A DNA stretch of 31,370 nt from Candidatus Omnitrophica bacterium UBA6233 (GCA_002440965.1 DJWJ01000006.1:1-31370), one strand, 5' to 3'; counted from the stretch's first letter, positions 1 to 7,026 are shown. Program-made: numbers and translations. The notes: generated by a model not told the origin, from the sequence alone.

Positions 1-558
1 CACCACCGCTGCCTGGAAATCCATTACTTCGTTCTTTATCTTTACGGCCTTGATAAGGTTATTTTCATAATGCTCTTTTATGCGCCGAAAGCGCTCTGGG
101 AGAGACTCAAAGCGATAGACATTAATAAACTGTATTAAGCGTATGTCTGGAATCGCTATTTTAAGCAGGCGGATTTTTCTTAAGAATACCTCATCGAAAG
201 AATGCCCCAGAATTAAAAGCGGCACTGCGCTGTTACCGGCAGATATCTTATTCCAATGCTCAAACACCAGAGGCAATAGCTCTGTTTGTAGAGGCGTGGG
301 TAGATCCCTTAGGTCTGTGCCTGAGCCGCCATAGCCTACTATCGCAGCAGGTAATTGTTTGTTTTTGACGCAAATAGAGCCCTTATAAAAGACCAAATGG
401 TTCGAATAGGCCGGGGATTCTATGGTAACGCCAATATTATTCTTTAAATATTCGATTATAAAGTTGATGAATTCGTAGCGCTCAAGAGTTTTAACGTCAA
501 AACGAATACTTTCTTTTGAATTTTTCGTATTCTCAGTGGTATTCTCTTCTTGTGCCAT
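1..558 (-). CDS. Unknown protein, 3' end outside window
   Basis: An open frame of 186 codons runs from ATG at 558 to the window edge without a stop, so the gene is truncated by the window and not necessarily broken. A TAA codon lies directly before the ATG in the same frame, and an AAAGG Shine-Dalgarno sits four nt upstream, which fixes the start. The N-terminus is polar and rich in E, N, T and K (residues 1-20). The rest looks like a soluble mixed alpha/beta protein with a Gly-rich turn (GYGGSG near residue 75) and a Lys/Arg-rich stretch near 150-172. There is no signal peptide or membrane segment. I do not recognise the family. It lies downstream of the terminase on the same strand, where many phages keep a portal gene, but nothing in it looks like a portal. 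Confidence 0.8.
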   Translation of the reverse strand, partial: MAQEENTTENTKNSKESIRFDVKTLERYEFINFIIEYLKNNIGVTIESPAYSNHLVFYKGSICVKNKQLPAAIVGYGGSGTDLRDLPTPLQTELLPLVFEHWNKISAGNSAVPLLILGHSFDEVFLRKIRLLKIAIPDIRLIQFINVYRFESLPERFRRIKEHYENNLIKAVKIKNEVMDFQAAVV

Positions 559-701
559 TTAGCCTTTATCCTCTATAAACACCTCTTTATTCAGCCAATC
601 AATCATTGGCATAAATGTAGCGGAATATCAAGTATTAGTTTAGATACTAACACCTACTATCGCGGGTGTCAATGTGTGATTTTTTGTGAGAGAATTGTGG
701 C

Positions 702-917
702 GTGGAAAATATAAATATTGAATTTGGGAGACACATAAAAAAGTTGCGTAGCAAAAAGAAAATAACACAAGAGGAGCTTGCTTATTTGGCTGAATTAGAA
801 TATAAATATATTCAGCGCCTCGAAAGCAAGAAACCTTCGTCGCCTACTCTGAACACTCTAGCAAAGCTCGCCAAAGCATTTAATATTACAGTTCCTCAAT
901 TGTTACATTTCAAATAG
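702..917 (+). CDS. Small XRE-family HTH transcriptional regulator
   Basis: This 71-residue protein is essentially a single HTH_3 (Cro/C1-type) domain. Helices 2-3 run roughly over residues 23-47, with the typical motif ITQEELAYLAELEYKYIQRL, followed by the helix pair TLNTLAKLAKAFNITVPQLL. The start is a GTG at 702, with a GTGAGAGA purine run about 8 nt upstream. The size and layout match stand-alone phage repressors and the controller (C) proteins of restriction-modification systems. It reads toward the terminase large subunit, from which it is separated by 27 nt. The region just upstream (630-672) has interleaved short inverted repeats (AGTAT/ATACT, TTAGT/ACTAA, CACC/GGTG) that could be operators. 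Its target is unknown; the palindrome at the retron-like promoter (7000-7020) is one candidate. Confidence 0.88.
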   Translation: MENINIEFGRHIKKLRSKKKITQEELAYLAELEYKYIQRLESKKPSSPTLNTLAKLAKAFNITVPQLLHFK

Positions 918-944
918 AATCTTACCTAACCAATACCCCCCTAT

Positions 945-2507
945 CTATAGTATAGCCACCTGGACCTTTCCCGGCTCTTCTTGTGCCAATCTTACACACA
1001 TTTCTAAAGAATCAGGGCCGTCGTCATGCTTAGCATGAGGAAAAAATTGCATTTGCTCTAACAAAATTTTGTGTTCCTCATTCAAATGTAGAGTTCCATT
1101 TTTTAGAAGCGGTGCTAAGGTATGGATTCTTTTATATTTATCTCCTGTATTTTTGATTCTTACGATAGGTAAGTAAATTCTTTCTTTTCTAGCCCGCTCT
1201 TCAAGTAATTTTACCCCTGTTTCTTGGAATCCATTTGCCTCAATCCCAACCGCTGAAAATCTAAACCTCATTGCATAAGCCAAAATATCTGTAATAGTCT
1301 TATCCACATCCCGGCGTTCGATATCAGCTATTATTATATATAAAACTCCATCTCTTCTATCGCGCGCAATCACGGTAATAGCACTATAATCTCCCTTTGA
1401 AACATCAAGTCCTGTACATGGGTCACAAGCAAGATAGAAATCAGCATAATCTCCTAAATAGTGGAGAAGTTCCTCAAGCGATTTAAAACGCCCATTCCAA
1501 TATTCGGCTAAATCTACCCTCAATAATGCTGTTTTTATGTCGATCGGCTCATTCTGAAATTCAGCGCTAAAACTAATCTGATCATCATCCCTCATGTTCA
1601 TTATGTCAAAAATCTCCCACCTGGAGGACCAGAGAAGCTCAATTCCTTCATCCATAAGAGCTTTTTGGCTAATATAATAATCCCGAGCCGCATCCAATCC
1701 CCTTTTTCCGTTATAATCTTCCCGACCATTCTTTATGTTAAAACACTTACTCCAAAGTTCGGGATGCTTAGGCTCGCTGATAATTGCCTTATACTTCTTG
1801 ATATACCATATGGGCGGTTTAATATACGCTGCAAAGAAACAACACGGATGATGCACCGTGCCTATAAATAAGAAATTCGTAGACTCATCGCCAGCTTTAA
1901 GTATACTCTTATTGAACCAGTCGTTCATCTTTTCGGCACTCTCCGCAGAATAAATTTTATTCGCGCTTTCAATATCATCCAGGATAATTAAACTCGGCCG
2001 ATATTTACCGTACTTCCTCCCCGTTATCGGCTGCTGCGTTCCCAAAGCAATTATTTTTATCCCGTTTCTGGTTTCGATCTGATCCTGCGTCCAGCGTGGA
2101 GGCTTAGGCCTACCACTATTCTCAAAGATTTCAGGAAAATCAACCATGAGAAGTTCATTTTCTACTAATTCTTTTTTAATATTTTCGAGGAGCTGTTCTG
2201 CCTGTCCGGAGGTTTCAGAAATAATAACGATAAACCTCTCTTTTTTAAAACATATACAGTAAACTACATATATAAGAGTTATTATAGTTGATTTACCGAA
2301 CCATCTTGGTCCTGCAAAAGCAATTTTTTCACCTCTCTTATTAGTAGCATCAAACAATAGAGCGAGCTCTTCTAAATGCGCTGGCGCTAAAGGGTATTTT
2401 AAATGATGCGTCATATAGGTCTTGGCAAAAGAAAATACTGATTTTTCTGCTTGTATCCTTCTTAATTCGGAAATTGCGTTTCTAGCTTTATTTAGTGTCG
2501 GGTTCAT
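945..2507 (-). CDS. terL: Phage terminase large subunit (ATPase-nuclease)
   Basis: At 520 residues this has the length and two-domain layout of a packaging motor large terminase. The N-terminal ATPase has a Walker A-like motif GPRWFGKS (66-73), a Walker B with catalytic acids in LIILDDIE (173-180) and a coupling-type motif FIGTVHH (214-220). The C-terminal RNase H-fold nuclease shows the acidic positions in ACDPCTG (D362), GDYSAIT (D373), GIEANG (E423) and HDDGPDSLE (494-502). The family cuts concatemeric phage DNA and pumps it into procapsids. A strong AGGAGG site precedes the ATG. The 5' end overlaps the terminase small-subunit-like gene by 20 nt, so the two are translated from one message. 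The next gene downstream (below 558) is not a recognisable portal, which is unusual. All key residues are present, so the gene seems intact. Confidence 0.93.
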   Translation of the reverse strand: MNPTLNKARNAISELRRIQAEKSVFSFAKTYMTHHLKYPLAPAHLEELALLFDATNKRGEKIAFAGPRWFGKSTIITLIYVVYCICFKKERFIVIISETSGQAEQLLENIKKELVENELLMVDFPEIFENSGRPKPPRWTQDQIETRNGIKIIALGTQQPITGRKYGKYRPSLIILDDIESANKIYSAESAEKMNDWFNKSILKAGDESTNFLFIGTVHHPCCFFAAYIKPPIWYIKKYKAIISEPKHPELWSKCFNIKNGREDYNGKRGLDAARDYYISQKALMDEGIELLWSSRWEIFDIMNMRDDDQISFSAEFQNEPIDIKTALLRVDLAEYWNGRFKSLEELLHYLGDYADFYLACDPCTGLDVSKGDYSAITVIARDRRDGVLYIIIADIERRDVDKTITDILAYAMRFRFSAVGIEANGFQETGVKLLEERARKERIYLPIVRIKNTGDKYKRIHTLAPLLKNGTLHLNEEHKILLEQMQFFPHAKHDDGPDSLEMCVRLAQEEPGKVQVAIL

Positions 2508-3174
2508 TTTGTCCTCCTGAATTATTCTCCTGTTTTTTATTTAAGTTATCCACGGCCAACTCTATTTCGGCTTTTTCGATCCTTGATTTGATCTGGCGTA
2601 TTTGTTCTTCGGTCTCGGCATTGAATGTTCCGGTTTCTTTGGCATTGGCCTCAATTATATCCAATGACTTCTTCAGCTCTAAAGGCCCCTTTTCTCCATC
2701 CATATCTTCAAAATGGTGAAAAATCTCTCCCTCGACCCGTTGAGCAACCAATGGCAAGTATCCCAATGTCTGGAGTTTTTCCATAAGTTCCCTACGGACT
2801 CTCCAAGCGCAAAATTCCGCCTGTACTCTTTCGCCAAGTGAACCTTCACTACTTCTCGCAAAGCGCATAAGCTGAGATGCGTGAACTTGCGCCTTTATAA
2901 AAAGCTCACCTATTATCTCTCTTGCCGACTCAAGGCTTGGGCTGAGAGAGTTTTTCTTCCTTATTTCCCCAAGGTCGCGTTGAATTGTTTTTTCGCAGCA
3001 ACACATAAGCTGCGCTATTTGGGCAATGGTAAAACCCTCTTGCAGCGTAAGAACGCTTACACACACCTGACGTTCTTCTTTACTTAATGTCTTTGGGTTA
3101 ATTTCGCCTGATTTTATTTTCTGCAGTAACATGATTGCCGAAATTTCCTCATTATCGGATTTTTTATTTTCCAT
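2488..3174 (-). CDS. Terminase small subunit-like DNA-binding protein
   Basis: A 228-residue soluble protein. An N-terminal helix-turn-helix region (about 35-73, including TIAQIAQLM and KTIQRDL) is followed by long charged helices with probable coiled coil (about 175-215, rich in E, K and Q) and a polar Asn/Gly-rich tail. Small terminases use an N-terminal HTH to bind the packaging site and a helical region to oligomerise, so the architecture fits. Its position directly before the large subunit supports the role. The start ATG lies inside the end of the methyltransferase gene (11-nt overlap), with AAGGAGG six nt upstream. The Cys triplet within the HTH (residues 58-60) is an oddity. I rely on context more than family recognition; a generic phage HTH protein is possible. 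Confidence 0.7.
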   Translation of the reverse strand: MENKKSDNEEISAIMLLQKIKSGEINPKTLSKEERQVCVSVLTLQEGFTIAQIAQLMCCCEKTIQRDLGEIRKKNSLSPSLESAREIIGELFIKAQVHASQLMRFARSSEGSLGERVQAEFCAWRVRRELMEKLQTLGYLPLVAQRVEGEIFHHFEDMDGEKGPLELKKSLDIIEANAKETGTFNAETEEQIRQIKSRIEKAEIELAVDNLNKKQENNSGGQNEPDTK

Positions 3175-4438
3175 CTTGAACCTCCTTACAGTACTTACTT
3201 AATATTTCTTGCGAAACCTTATCCTTGCCAACATAGGCGATATAACGTCGAACTATCACATCACAATACACCTCAGAGAGCTCTAGCCCAAAACAACGTC
3301 GGCCGGTACTTTCAGCGCCAATCAAAACAGATCCAGATCCCAAAAACGTATCCAGAACAATATCGCCGATCTTAGAGCTGTTCTGCAACGCGCGTTGGGC
3401 GAGCTGAACGGGTTTTTGGGTCGGATGAACGTAGGATTTTGTAGGATCTCTTTTTACTTCCCAGACATTACTTTCCCCTGGTTTACCCGCCCAATAATGC
3501 GGTGCACCGTTAAGCCAGCCGTATAAAACTTGCTCTGACCTATAACAGTAGTCTGCATAGGTTATTGCAGCCGACTCTTTTAACCAAAACAAGAAACAAG
3601 ATATATGGAAATCGAGATCGAGCAACATCTGATACATCGGTGGGAATTGACGAAGCCCCTGCCAGATGTAAATTGCGGCCCCCGGTTTTAGATACTGCTT
3701 TATGAGTGTAAGCACTGTTTTCATCCACTCTTCGTATTCTGCTTGAGGCATATCATCAGAATAAATCTGAGGCCATTTTCTGGATTTTTTAGGTCGCGTG
3801 TTTGGATTTGGTTTAGCTCCGCCTCCATAATTTACGTTATATGGAAAATCGCAGTCGAGCATATCCGCCTTTTCTTCACCCATAAGAATTGTAATGTCAT
3901 CGGGATTCGATGAATCACCGCATAAAATTCTATGCGGACCGAGCACAATAATATCTCCTTTTTTAGTTATGGGCTCCTTGATGTTTTCAAGTGTTGTATC
4001 GAAATCAAAATCATCCGTATTCTTTTGTTCTCCGTAGCGATCAAATATCTGACTGATTTCCGCCTTGTCAAAACCAGTAATTTCGGTATTGAAATCAGGG
4101 AAATTAGAAAGCTCCTCCAGCAAAGCTGCAAGCTTTTCGTTATCCCAAGCGCCTCTTATTTTGTTTAAAGCGAGATTCAGTGCTTTTTCTTGGTCTAACG
4201 GTAAATCAACAACGCTTACCTGTACGCTTTGGAGCCCTTGATCTATGAGAATTTTCAGTCTCTGATGACCTCCAACTAAATTACCAGTCCGGAGATTCCA
4301 AACGATCGGTTCTACATAGCCAAAGGTGGATATGCTTTGTTTAAGTTTTTGGTACTCTGGATCTTTAGGGGTAAGATCGACACGAGGGTTATAAGTTGCA
4401 GGATTGATACTAGAAATAGATACTTCTCTAATGTCCAT
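3164..4438 (-). CDS. ParB-domain fused DNA methyltransferase (phage type)
   Basis: A 424-residue two-domain protein. Residues 1-110 form a ParB/Srx-like domain, with VGGHQR (55-60) where ParB proteins carry their conserved nucleotide-binding motif. Residues 160-400 form an N6-adenine/N4-cytosine methyltransferase of the beta type, with catalytic motif IV first (DFPY at 197-200, in place of the common DPPY) and the SAM-binding motif FLGSGS (365-370) near the C-terminus, preceded by HPTQKP (338-343). Fusions of this kind are common beside phage terminases and usually lack a partner endonuclease, so it probably modifies phage DNA for protection or packaging control. It is the first gene of an operon with the two terminase genes. 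A strong GGGAGG site lies at 4444-4449, and its surroundings can pair with upstream leader sequence (see 4439-4525). Confidence 0.9.
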   Translation of the reverse strand: MDIREVSISSINPATYNPRVDLTPKDPEYQKLKQSISTFGYVEPIVWNLRTGNLVGGHQRLKILIDQGLQSVQVSVVDLPLDQEKALNLALNKIRGAWDNEKLAALLEELSNFPDFNTEITGFDKAEISQIFDRYGEQKNTDDFDFDTTLENIKEPITKKGDIIVLGPHRILCGDSSNPDDITILMGEEKADMLDCDFPYNVNYGGGAKPNPNTRPKKSRKWPQIYSDDMPQAEYEEWMKTVLTLIKQYLKPGAAIYIWQGLRQFPPMYQMLLDLDFHISCFLFWLKESAAITYADYCYRSEQVLYGWLNGAPHYWAGKPGESNVWEVKRDPTKSYVHPTQKPVQLAQRALQNSSKIGDIVLDTFLGSGSVLIGAESTGRRCFGLELSEVYCDVIVRRYIAYVGKDKVSQEILSKYCKEVQDGK

Positions 4439-4525
4439 AAAAGACCTCCCTTTTCAGATTAAATACTAAATTTCGAAGTAATCTTCTGTGATAGGTCTTT
4501 TATGTTTATTAGACAAAAAGACCTA
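4439..4525 (-). promoter_or_regulatory. Leader with alternative pairing of the methyltransferase RBS
   Basis: Read on the minus strand, AGGTCTTTT occurs at 4524-4516 and again at 4447-4439, where it is part of the ribosome binding site directly before the ATG of the methyltransferase. Between them, at 4501-4493, lies the exact complement AAAAGACCT. The middle segment can pair with the upstream copy (10-bp stem, 4492-4501 with 4516-4525) or with the RBS copy, but not with both. This is the logic of a translational on/off switch. A further small hairpin (AGATTA/TAATCT) lies between. Whether it works as a switch, and what would flip it, is inference; the repeats themselves are seen directly. Confidence 0.55.
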
Positions 4526-4537
4526 AATCTTCTTTTC

Positions 4538-4704
4538 TCGCACAGTTACGCGCGAAGACTTAGGTCAGTTACGACCTTAGCTTACCGACGTTCTTTCGAA
4601 CGTCTTATTACTAGGCTAAGGAGTTACCCTTGGCTTTTTTCCGCCAGTTACGGCTTAGGGTCGATGCAGTTACGCATCTATAGGTAAGATGTTACTCTTA
4701 CATT
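4538..4704 (-). ncRNA. Candidate structured RNA: tandem hairpins with GUAACU loops
   Basis: Six hairpins stand in a row, with different stems but the same hexaloop. On the minus strand the loop is GTAACT (GTAACA in the first). Positions are 4684-4701 (6-bp perfect stem), 4663-4678 (5 bp), 4643-4654 (3 bp), 4615-4634 (7 positions, one mismatch), 4559-4580 (8 positions, one mismatch) and 4538-4555 (6 positions with one G-U). A further 7-bp hairpin at 4587-4604 carries a GAAA tetraloop on the minus strand. Variable stems with constant loops suggest selection on RNA structure. Minus is favoured by the GAAA tetraloop and an upstream promoter (4711-4738). Against this, T6 follows the 4615-4634 hairpin on the plus strand, so it could terminate plus transcripts. 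I know no described RNA family with this layout. Confidence 0.6.
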
Positions 4705-4710
4705 AAATAT

Positions 4711-4738
4711 ATTATATCAAAATTTTAAGAAAAATCAA
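4711..4738 (-). promoter_or_regulatory. Sigma70-type promoter before the hairpin array
   Basis: On the minus strand, TTGATT (4738-4733) and TATAAT (4716-4711) are separated by 16 bp in a very A/T-rich stretch. Transcription would start near 4704, immediately at the first GUAAC hairpin, and continue into the methyltransferase-terminase operon unless terminated. It lies just after the nuclease stop codon (4747), so the retron-like operon and this unit would be separate transcripts. Confidence 0.55.
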
Positions 4739-4746
4739 GACAAAAC

Positions 4747-5415
4747 TTAATCTTTACCCTGTCCAAGGCCAAACTGACAGTAAAGACATTCAGGTTTATA
4801 TGCCGGCAATGTGCCGTCATATGCCTTGCGAGCATCAGCTATGGCCCCTTCTATCCATGAGGAATCGCCTTCTAAAGGCTCAAGGAATAAATCAAAGGAA
4901 AGCTTTCCTTCGGCGAAACCACCTTCCTTGTTAACCTTGGCAAAAAGAAAATACCCGGTCTTTGAGACTTTATAACCATTCATAGCCAATAACCACTGGT
5001 AGACCTCCATCTGGCGCTTGTATCCGGGGTAGATCTGATAATTAGTAGCTCCGGTAGCCTTGTAGTCAACTACGATCAACTCTCCAGCCGGATTAACCCA
5101 CACATCATCCACTGCGCCAAACACCAGGAAATCTGTGGACTTGTGATGGAATTGGACGCCGGTGAAATTAGTGCGCCAAGTATTAATTTGATCACATTGA
5201 TAAGGTATGGCGTTGATGTTGTATTTCTTAATTATATAGTGAGCCACACCGTTTTCGCGGCAAACATCGAATTCTTTCTTTAAAAGACCATCTATTGCTG
5301 TGTTTATAGTATAGGGCGCCGGCGGAGGACGCTTAACGCCTTTTTTCATATCTAACCAGAAACAACGGGGACAGTCTAGGAATAATTCGATTTTTGTGCG
5401 GGATAGTTTAATCAT
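4747..5415 (-). CDS. Cas4/RecB-like PD-(D/E)XK nuclease
   Basis: A 222-residue protein with the RecB-type nuclease core: an Asp in GAVDDVW (about 101-107), then VVDYKAT (the D-Y-K of the (D/E)xK motif, about 116-122), then the QMEVYQWLL helix (RecB motif Q-xxx-Y). Cysteine pairs at both ends (CPRC near residue 15 and CLYC near 211) match the iron-sulfur cluster arrangement of Cas4 and AddB-like nucleases. Such proteins cut or resect DNA ends. The gene starts two nt after the stop codon of the reverse transcriptase, so translation is almost certainly coupled. That makes it a candidate effector or DNA-processing partner of the retron-like RT. Stand-alone nucleases of this look also occur in candidate-phylum genomes, so the link is inference. 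No CRISPR array or other cas gene is present. Confidence 0.85.
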   Translation of the reverse strand: MIKLSRTKIELFLDCPRCFWLDMKKGVKRPPPAPYTINTAIDGLLKKEFDVCRENGVAHYIIKKYNINAIPYQCDQINTWRTNFTGVQFHHKSTDFLVFGAVDDVWVNPAGELIVVDYKATGATNYQIYPGYKRQMEVYQWLLAMNGYKVSKTGYFLFAKVNKEGGFAEGKLSFDLFLEPLEGDSSWIEGAIADARKAYDGTLPAYKPECLYCQFGLGQGKD

Positions 5416-5417
5416 CT

Positions 5418-6401
5418 CTACTTAGCTGCTAAAACAGGATTACTTGAATACCAGTCAATACGCTTGAACTCCGCGAGTAGCTGGTTATACAATTTTCTAT
5501 TTATTGACCTAACATAACCAATTTTCCCAAAAAGACGTTCCCTAAATTTAGCCAAGCTAGCATCACCCTTTTTATTAGTAACGAATTCTAGGTTAAATCT
5601 GGCTATCTGACTTCTAGGCCCAGAAGATATACAATTATTAATAATAGCTCTTAGATTATGGCGATAAGAATATGGCACATTTAATTTTTTATTAACAGTA
5701 ATACCGGTAACTTCTTGCTTTTTCCAGTACGGCTGTTCTTCGATTTTATCTTTATTTATCGCAAAGCCCTCTTGTCGAAAAATCTTGCCAATAAGTCTCT
5801 TCAAAGCCTTAATATTTTTATCCCCCGATATAGTTATATCATCAGAAAGAAATGTGTAAGTATAATCCAATTTCTCCTTCGTAAATAATGTTTTTAGTCG
5901 CCTATCTAAATTTCTCAACATCAAAGCTGCCAGCATTGGACTAGTAGAAAATCCGTGAGGAAGACAGTAACAGGTGGTGGTCAATCTTGACAAGATCTTT
6001 GATTCCTGTTTATTAAAACCAGAGTTCATAAATAATGATAATACTTTCTTAAAATGTACGCTCGGAAAGAAATCCTTAATATCTAATTTTGTAATAATCC
6101 GTTTATTTAGATGACAACGAGCGTTTGTTAAATTGGACCTCTTTTTCTTATATCCGTGGAAGGTCTCCGGGAGAGAAGTTTTTTTAGAAATACAGGCGAG
6201 AATAGTTCTCTGAAGTTTCTTAAGGTCTTTCGAAGGGGAGAAAATAACACGCTCTTTACCCTTTTTATCAATTATTTTTCGCTTACGATAATTCTCCTTA
6301 AAATGCGCTACAATATTACGAAGCTTTTCTTCACTATACCCTATTTTATAAGAAAGGGTGTAGTAAACTGAACTTGCTAACGCATTTATTTTGCCATCCA
6401 T
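5418..6401 (-). CDS. Retron-type reverse transcriptase
   Basis: A 327-residue RT with the order of motifs expected in retron enzymes: the NAxxH motif as NARCH (93-97), catalytic Asp in KLDIKDFFPS (105-114), LPHGFSTSP (147-155) as the template/substrate-binding motif, the catalytic box FLSDD (184-188), and the VTG motif (231-233) in the thumb region that recognises the msr RNA. No maturase or endonuclease domain follows. Retron RTs copy part of a structured RNA into msDNA and work with an effector in anti-phage defence. The active-site box reads LSDD, not the usual YADD, but both catalytic aspartates remain. An in-frame TGA lies just upstream of ATG 6401; the ribosome site there is weak, so translation may depend on the overlapping small ORF. 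A DGR or group II RT is unlikely given NAxxH and VTG. Confidence 0.88.
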   Translation of the reverse strand: MDGKINALASSVYYTLSYKIGYSEEKLRNIVAHFKENYRKRKIIDKKGKERVIFSPSKDLKKLQRTILACISKKTSLPETFHGYKKKRSNLTNARCHLNKRIITKLDIKDFFPSVHFKKVLSLFMNSGFNKQESKILSRLTTTCYCLPHGFSTSPMLAALMLRNLDRRLKTLFTKEKLDYTYTFLSDDITISGDKNIKALKRLIGKIFRQEGFAINKDKIEEQPYWKKQEVTGITVNKKLNVPYSYRHNLRAIINNCISSGPRSQIARFNLEFVTNKKGDASLAKFRERLFGKIGYVRSINRKLYNQLLAEFKRIDWYSSNPVLAAK

Positions 6402-6669
6402 TAGTAATGTTATTCATCTCGATCAAATCTATAAAGAAGTCATGACGCGACTGCATTATACATTGGGAAATAAAGGACCTTACGATTTTAGTAATTGCCT
6501 CAATAATCGCGCTTAGAGCCTGTAACGCTGCAGCAAACAGAGCAAAAGCTTTAACAACCATTCTTGCTTTAGCCTGTCCGCGACTCTTGGCAAATACTAT
6601 TCTCTTGGTGACCTCGATCTCCCCAAACATAAGAGAATTTCTTCTCTTTTTTTGTTTCGATCTATTCAT
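6346..6669 (-). CDS. Small hydrophobic protein overlapping the retron RT start
   Basis: A 107-residue reading frame whose start at 6669 is preceded by a strong GAAAGGGGGTGG ribosome site, better than that of the RT itself. The N-terminus is very basic (KQKKRR, residues 5-10). Residues about 36-70 are hydrophobic and Ala/Ile-rich with few charges, so they could be a membrane helix or a long amphipathic helix. The C-terminal part overlaps the RT gene by 56 nt in another frame, which suggests translational coupling. I do not recognise the family. Some retrons use small membrane proteins as toxic effectors, so this could be such an effector, or only a leader ORF that helps translate the RT. Confidence 0.5.
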   Translation of the reverse strand: MNRSKQKKRRNSLMFGEIEVTKRIVFAKSRGQAKARMVVKAFALFAAALQALSAIIEAITKIVRSFISQCIMQSRHDFFIDLIEMNNITNGWQNKCVSKFSLLHPFL

Positions 6670-6685
6670 TTTACCACCCCCTTTC

Positions 6686-6996
6686 TTCTTTGATTTGTTC
6701 GCTCCTATATTTTGGGATATATTTCCCCAATGAAAGATAAACCTACATACTGTTGATTATCCTTTGTTCTACATTGCAATCCTTCTTGCTTGGCTACCTC
6801 TGAACTATGCCAATGCAACTGCTATTGCCCGTTCGGTTAAACTTCTTAGCTAATTGCCAGCCTAAAAAGATAATCGAAGAGGAAAATCAAAAAAAGAAAG
6901 ATTGCAGAGTCTCTTTTCGAGAACAGCGTAAGCTTAAAATGCTATTGCTGGGAAAAGGGTACATTTCCGATAGACCGAAGAGAAGATATCAAAGAA
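6686..6996 (-). ncRNA. Candidate retron msr-msd RNA upstream of the RT
   Basis: Between promoter 7027-7055 and the small ORF the minus strand folds in the order expected of a retron RNA. A 5' segment TTCTTTGAT (6996-6988) is complementary to ATCAAAGAA near the 3' end (6694-6686), like the a1/a2 pair. Three short hairpins follow as an msr-like part: 6951-6968 (5-bp stem, 8-nt loop), 6924-6950 (CAGC/GCTG plus AGC/GCT with a 3x3 internal loop) and 6910-6922 (4-bp stem). Then an 11-bp stem with one G-U (6896-6906 with 6775-6785) encloses about 110 nt, like an msd. The branching guanosine could not be identified. About 310 nt is long for a retron RNA, and the 9-bp a1/a2 match is short. Boundaries are therefore tentative. 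Confidence 0.45.
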
Positions 6997-6999
6997 CTA

Positions 7000-7020
7000 C
7001 GATAAGCGTAACGCTTATCG
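7000..7020. promoter_or_regulatory. Perfect 21-bp palindrome at the retron-like promoter start site
   Basis: Arms CGATAAGCGT and ACGCTTATCG flank a single central base. The palindrome begins 6 bp downstream of the -10 box at 7027-7032, exactly over the predicted transcription start. As DNA it is a textbook repressor operator; as RNA it would be a 9-bp hairpin at the 5' end with outer AGAAC/GTTCT pairing. Which of the two matters cannot be told from sequence. Confidence 0.6.
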
Positions 7021-7026
7021 TTCTAA

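Noticed and set aside
4615..4640. Plus-strand hairpin followed by six T, a possible rho-independent terminator
   Set aside because: It fits the form, but no plus-strand gene or promoter lies upstream that needs it, and the hairpin is one member of the GUAACU array. Kept only as a caution about the strand of the array.
4538..4704. Integron attC array or CRISPR array
   Set aside because: The loops lack the GTTRRRY/RYYYAAC core pair of attC sites, there is no integron integrase, and repeats and spacers are not of constant length as in CRISPR.
4747..5415. Cas4 as part of a CRISPR-Cas locus
   Set aside because: There is no cas1, cas2, effector gene or repeat array in the window; the coupling is to the RT gene.
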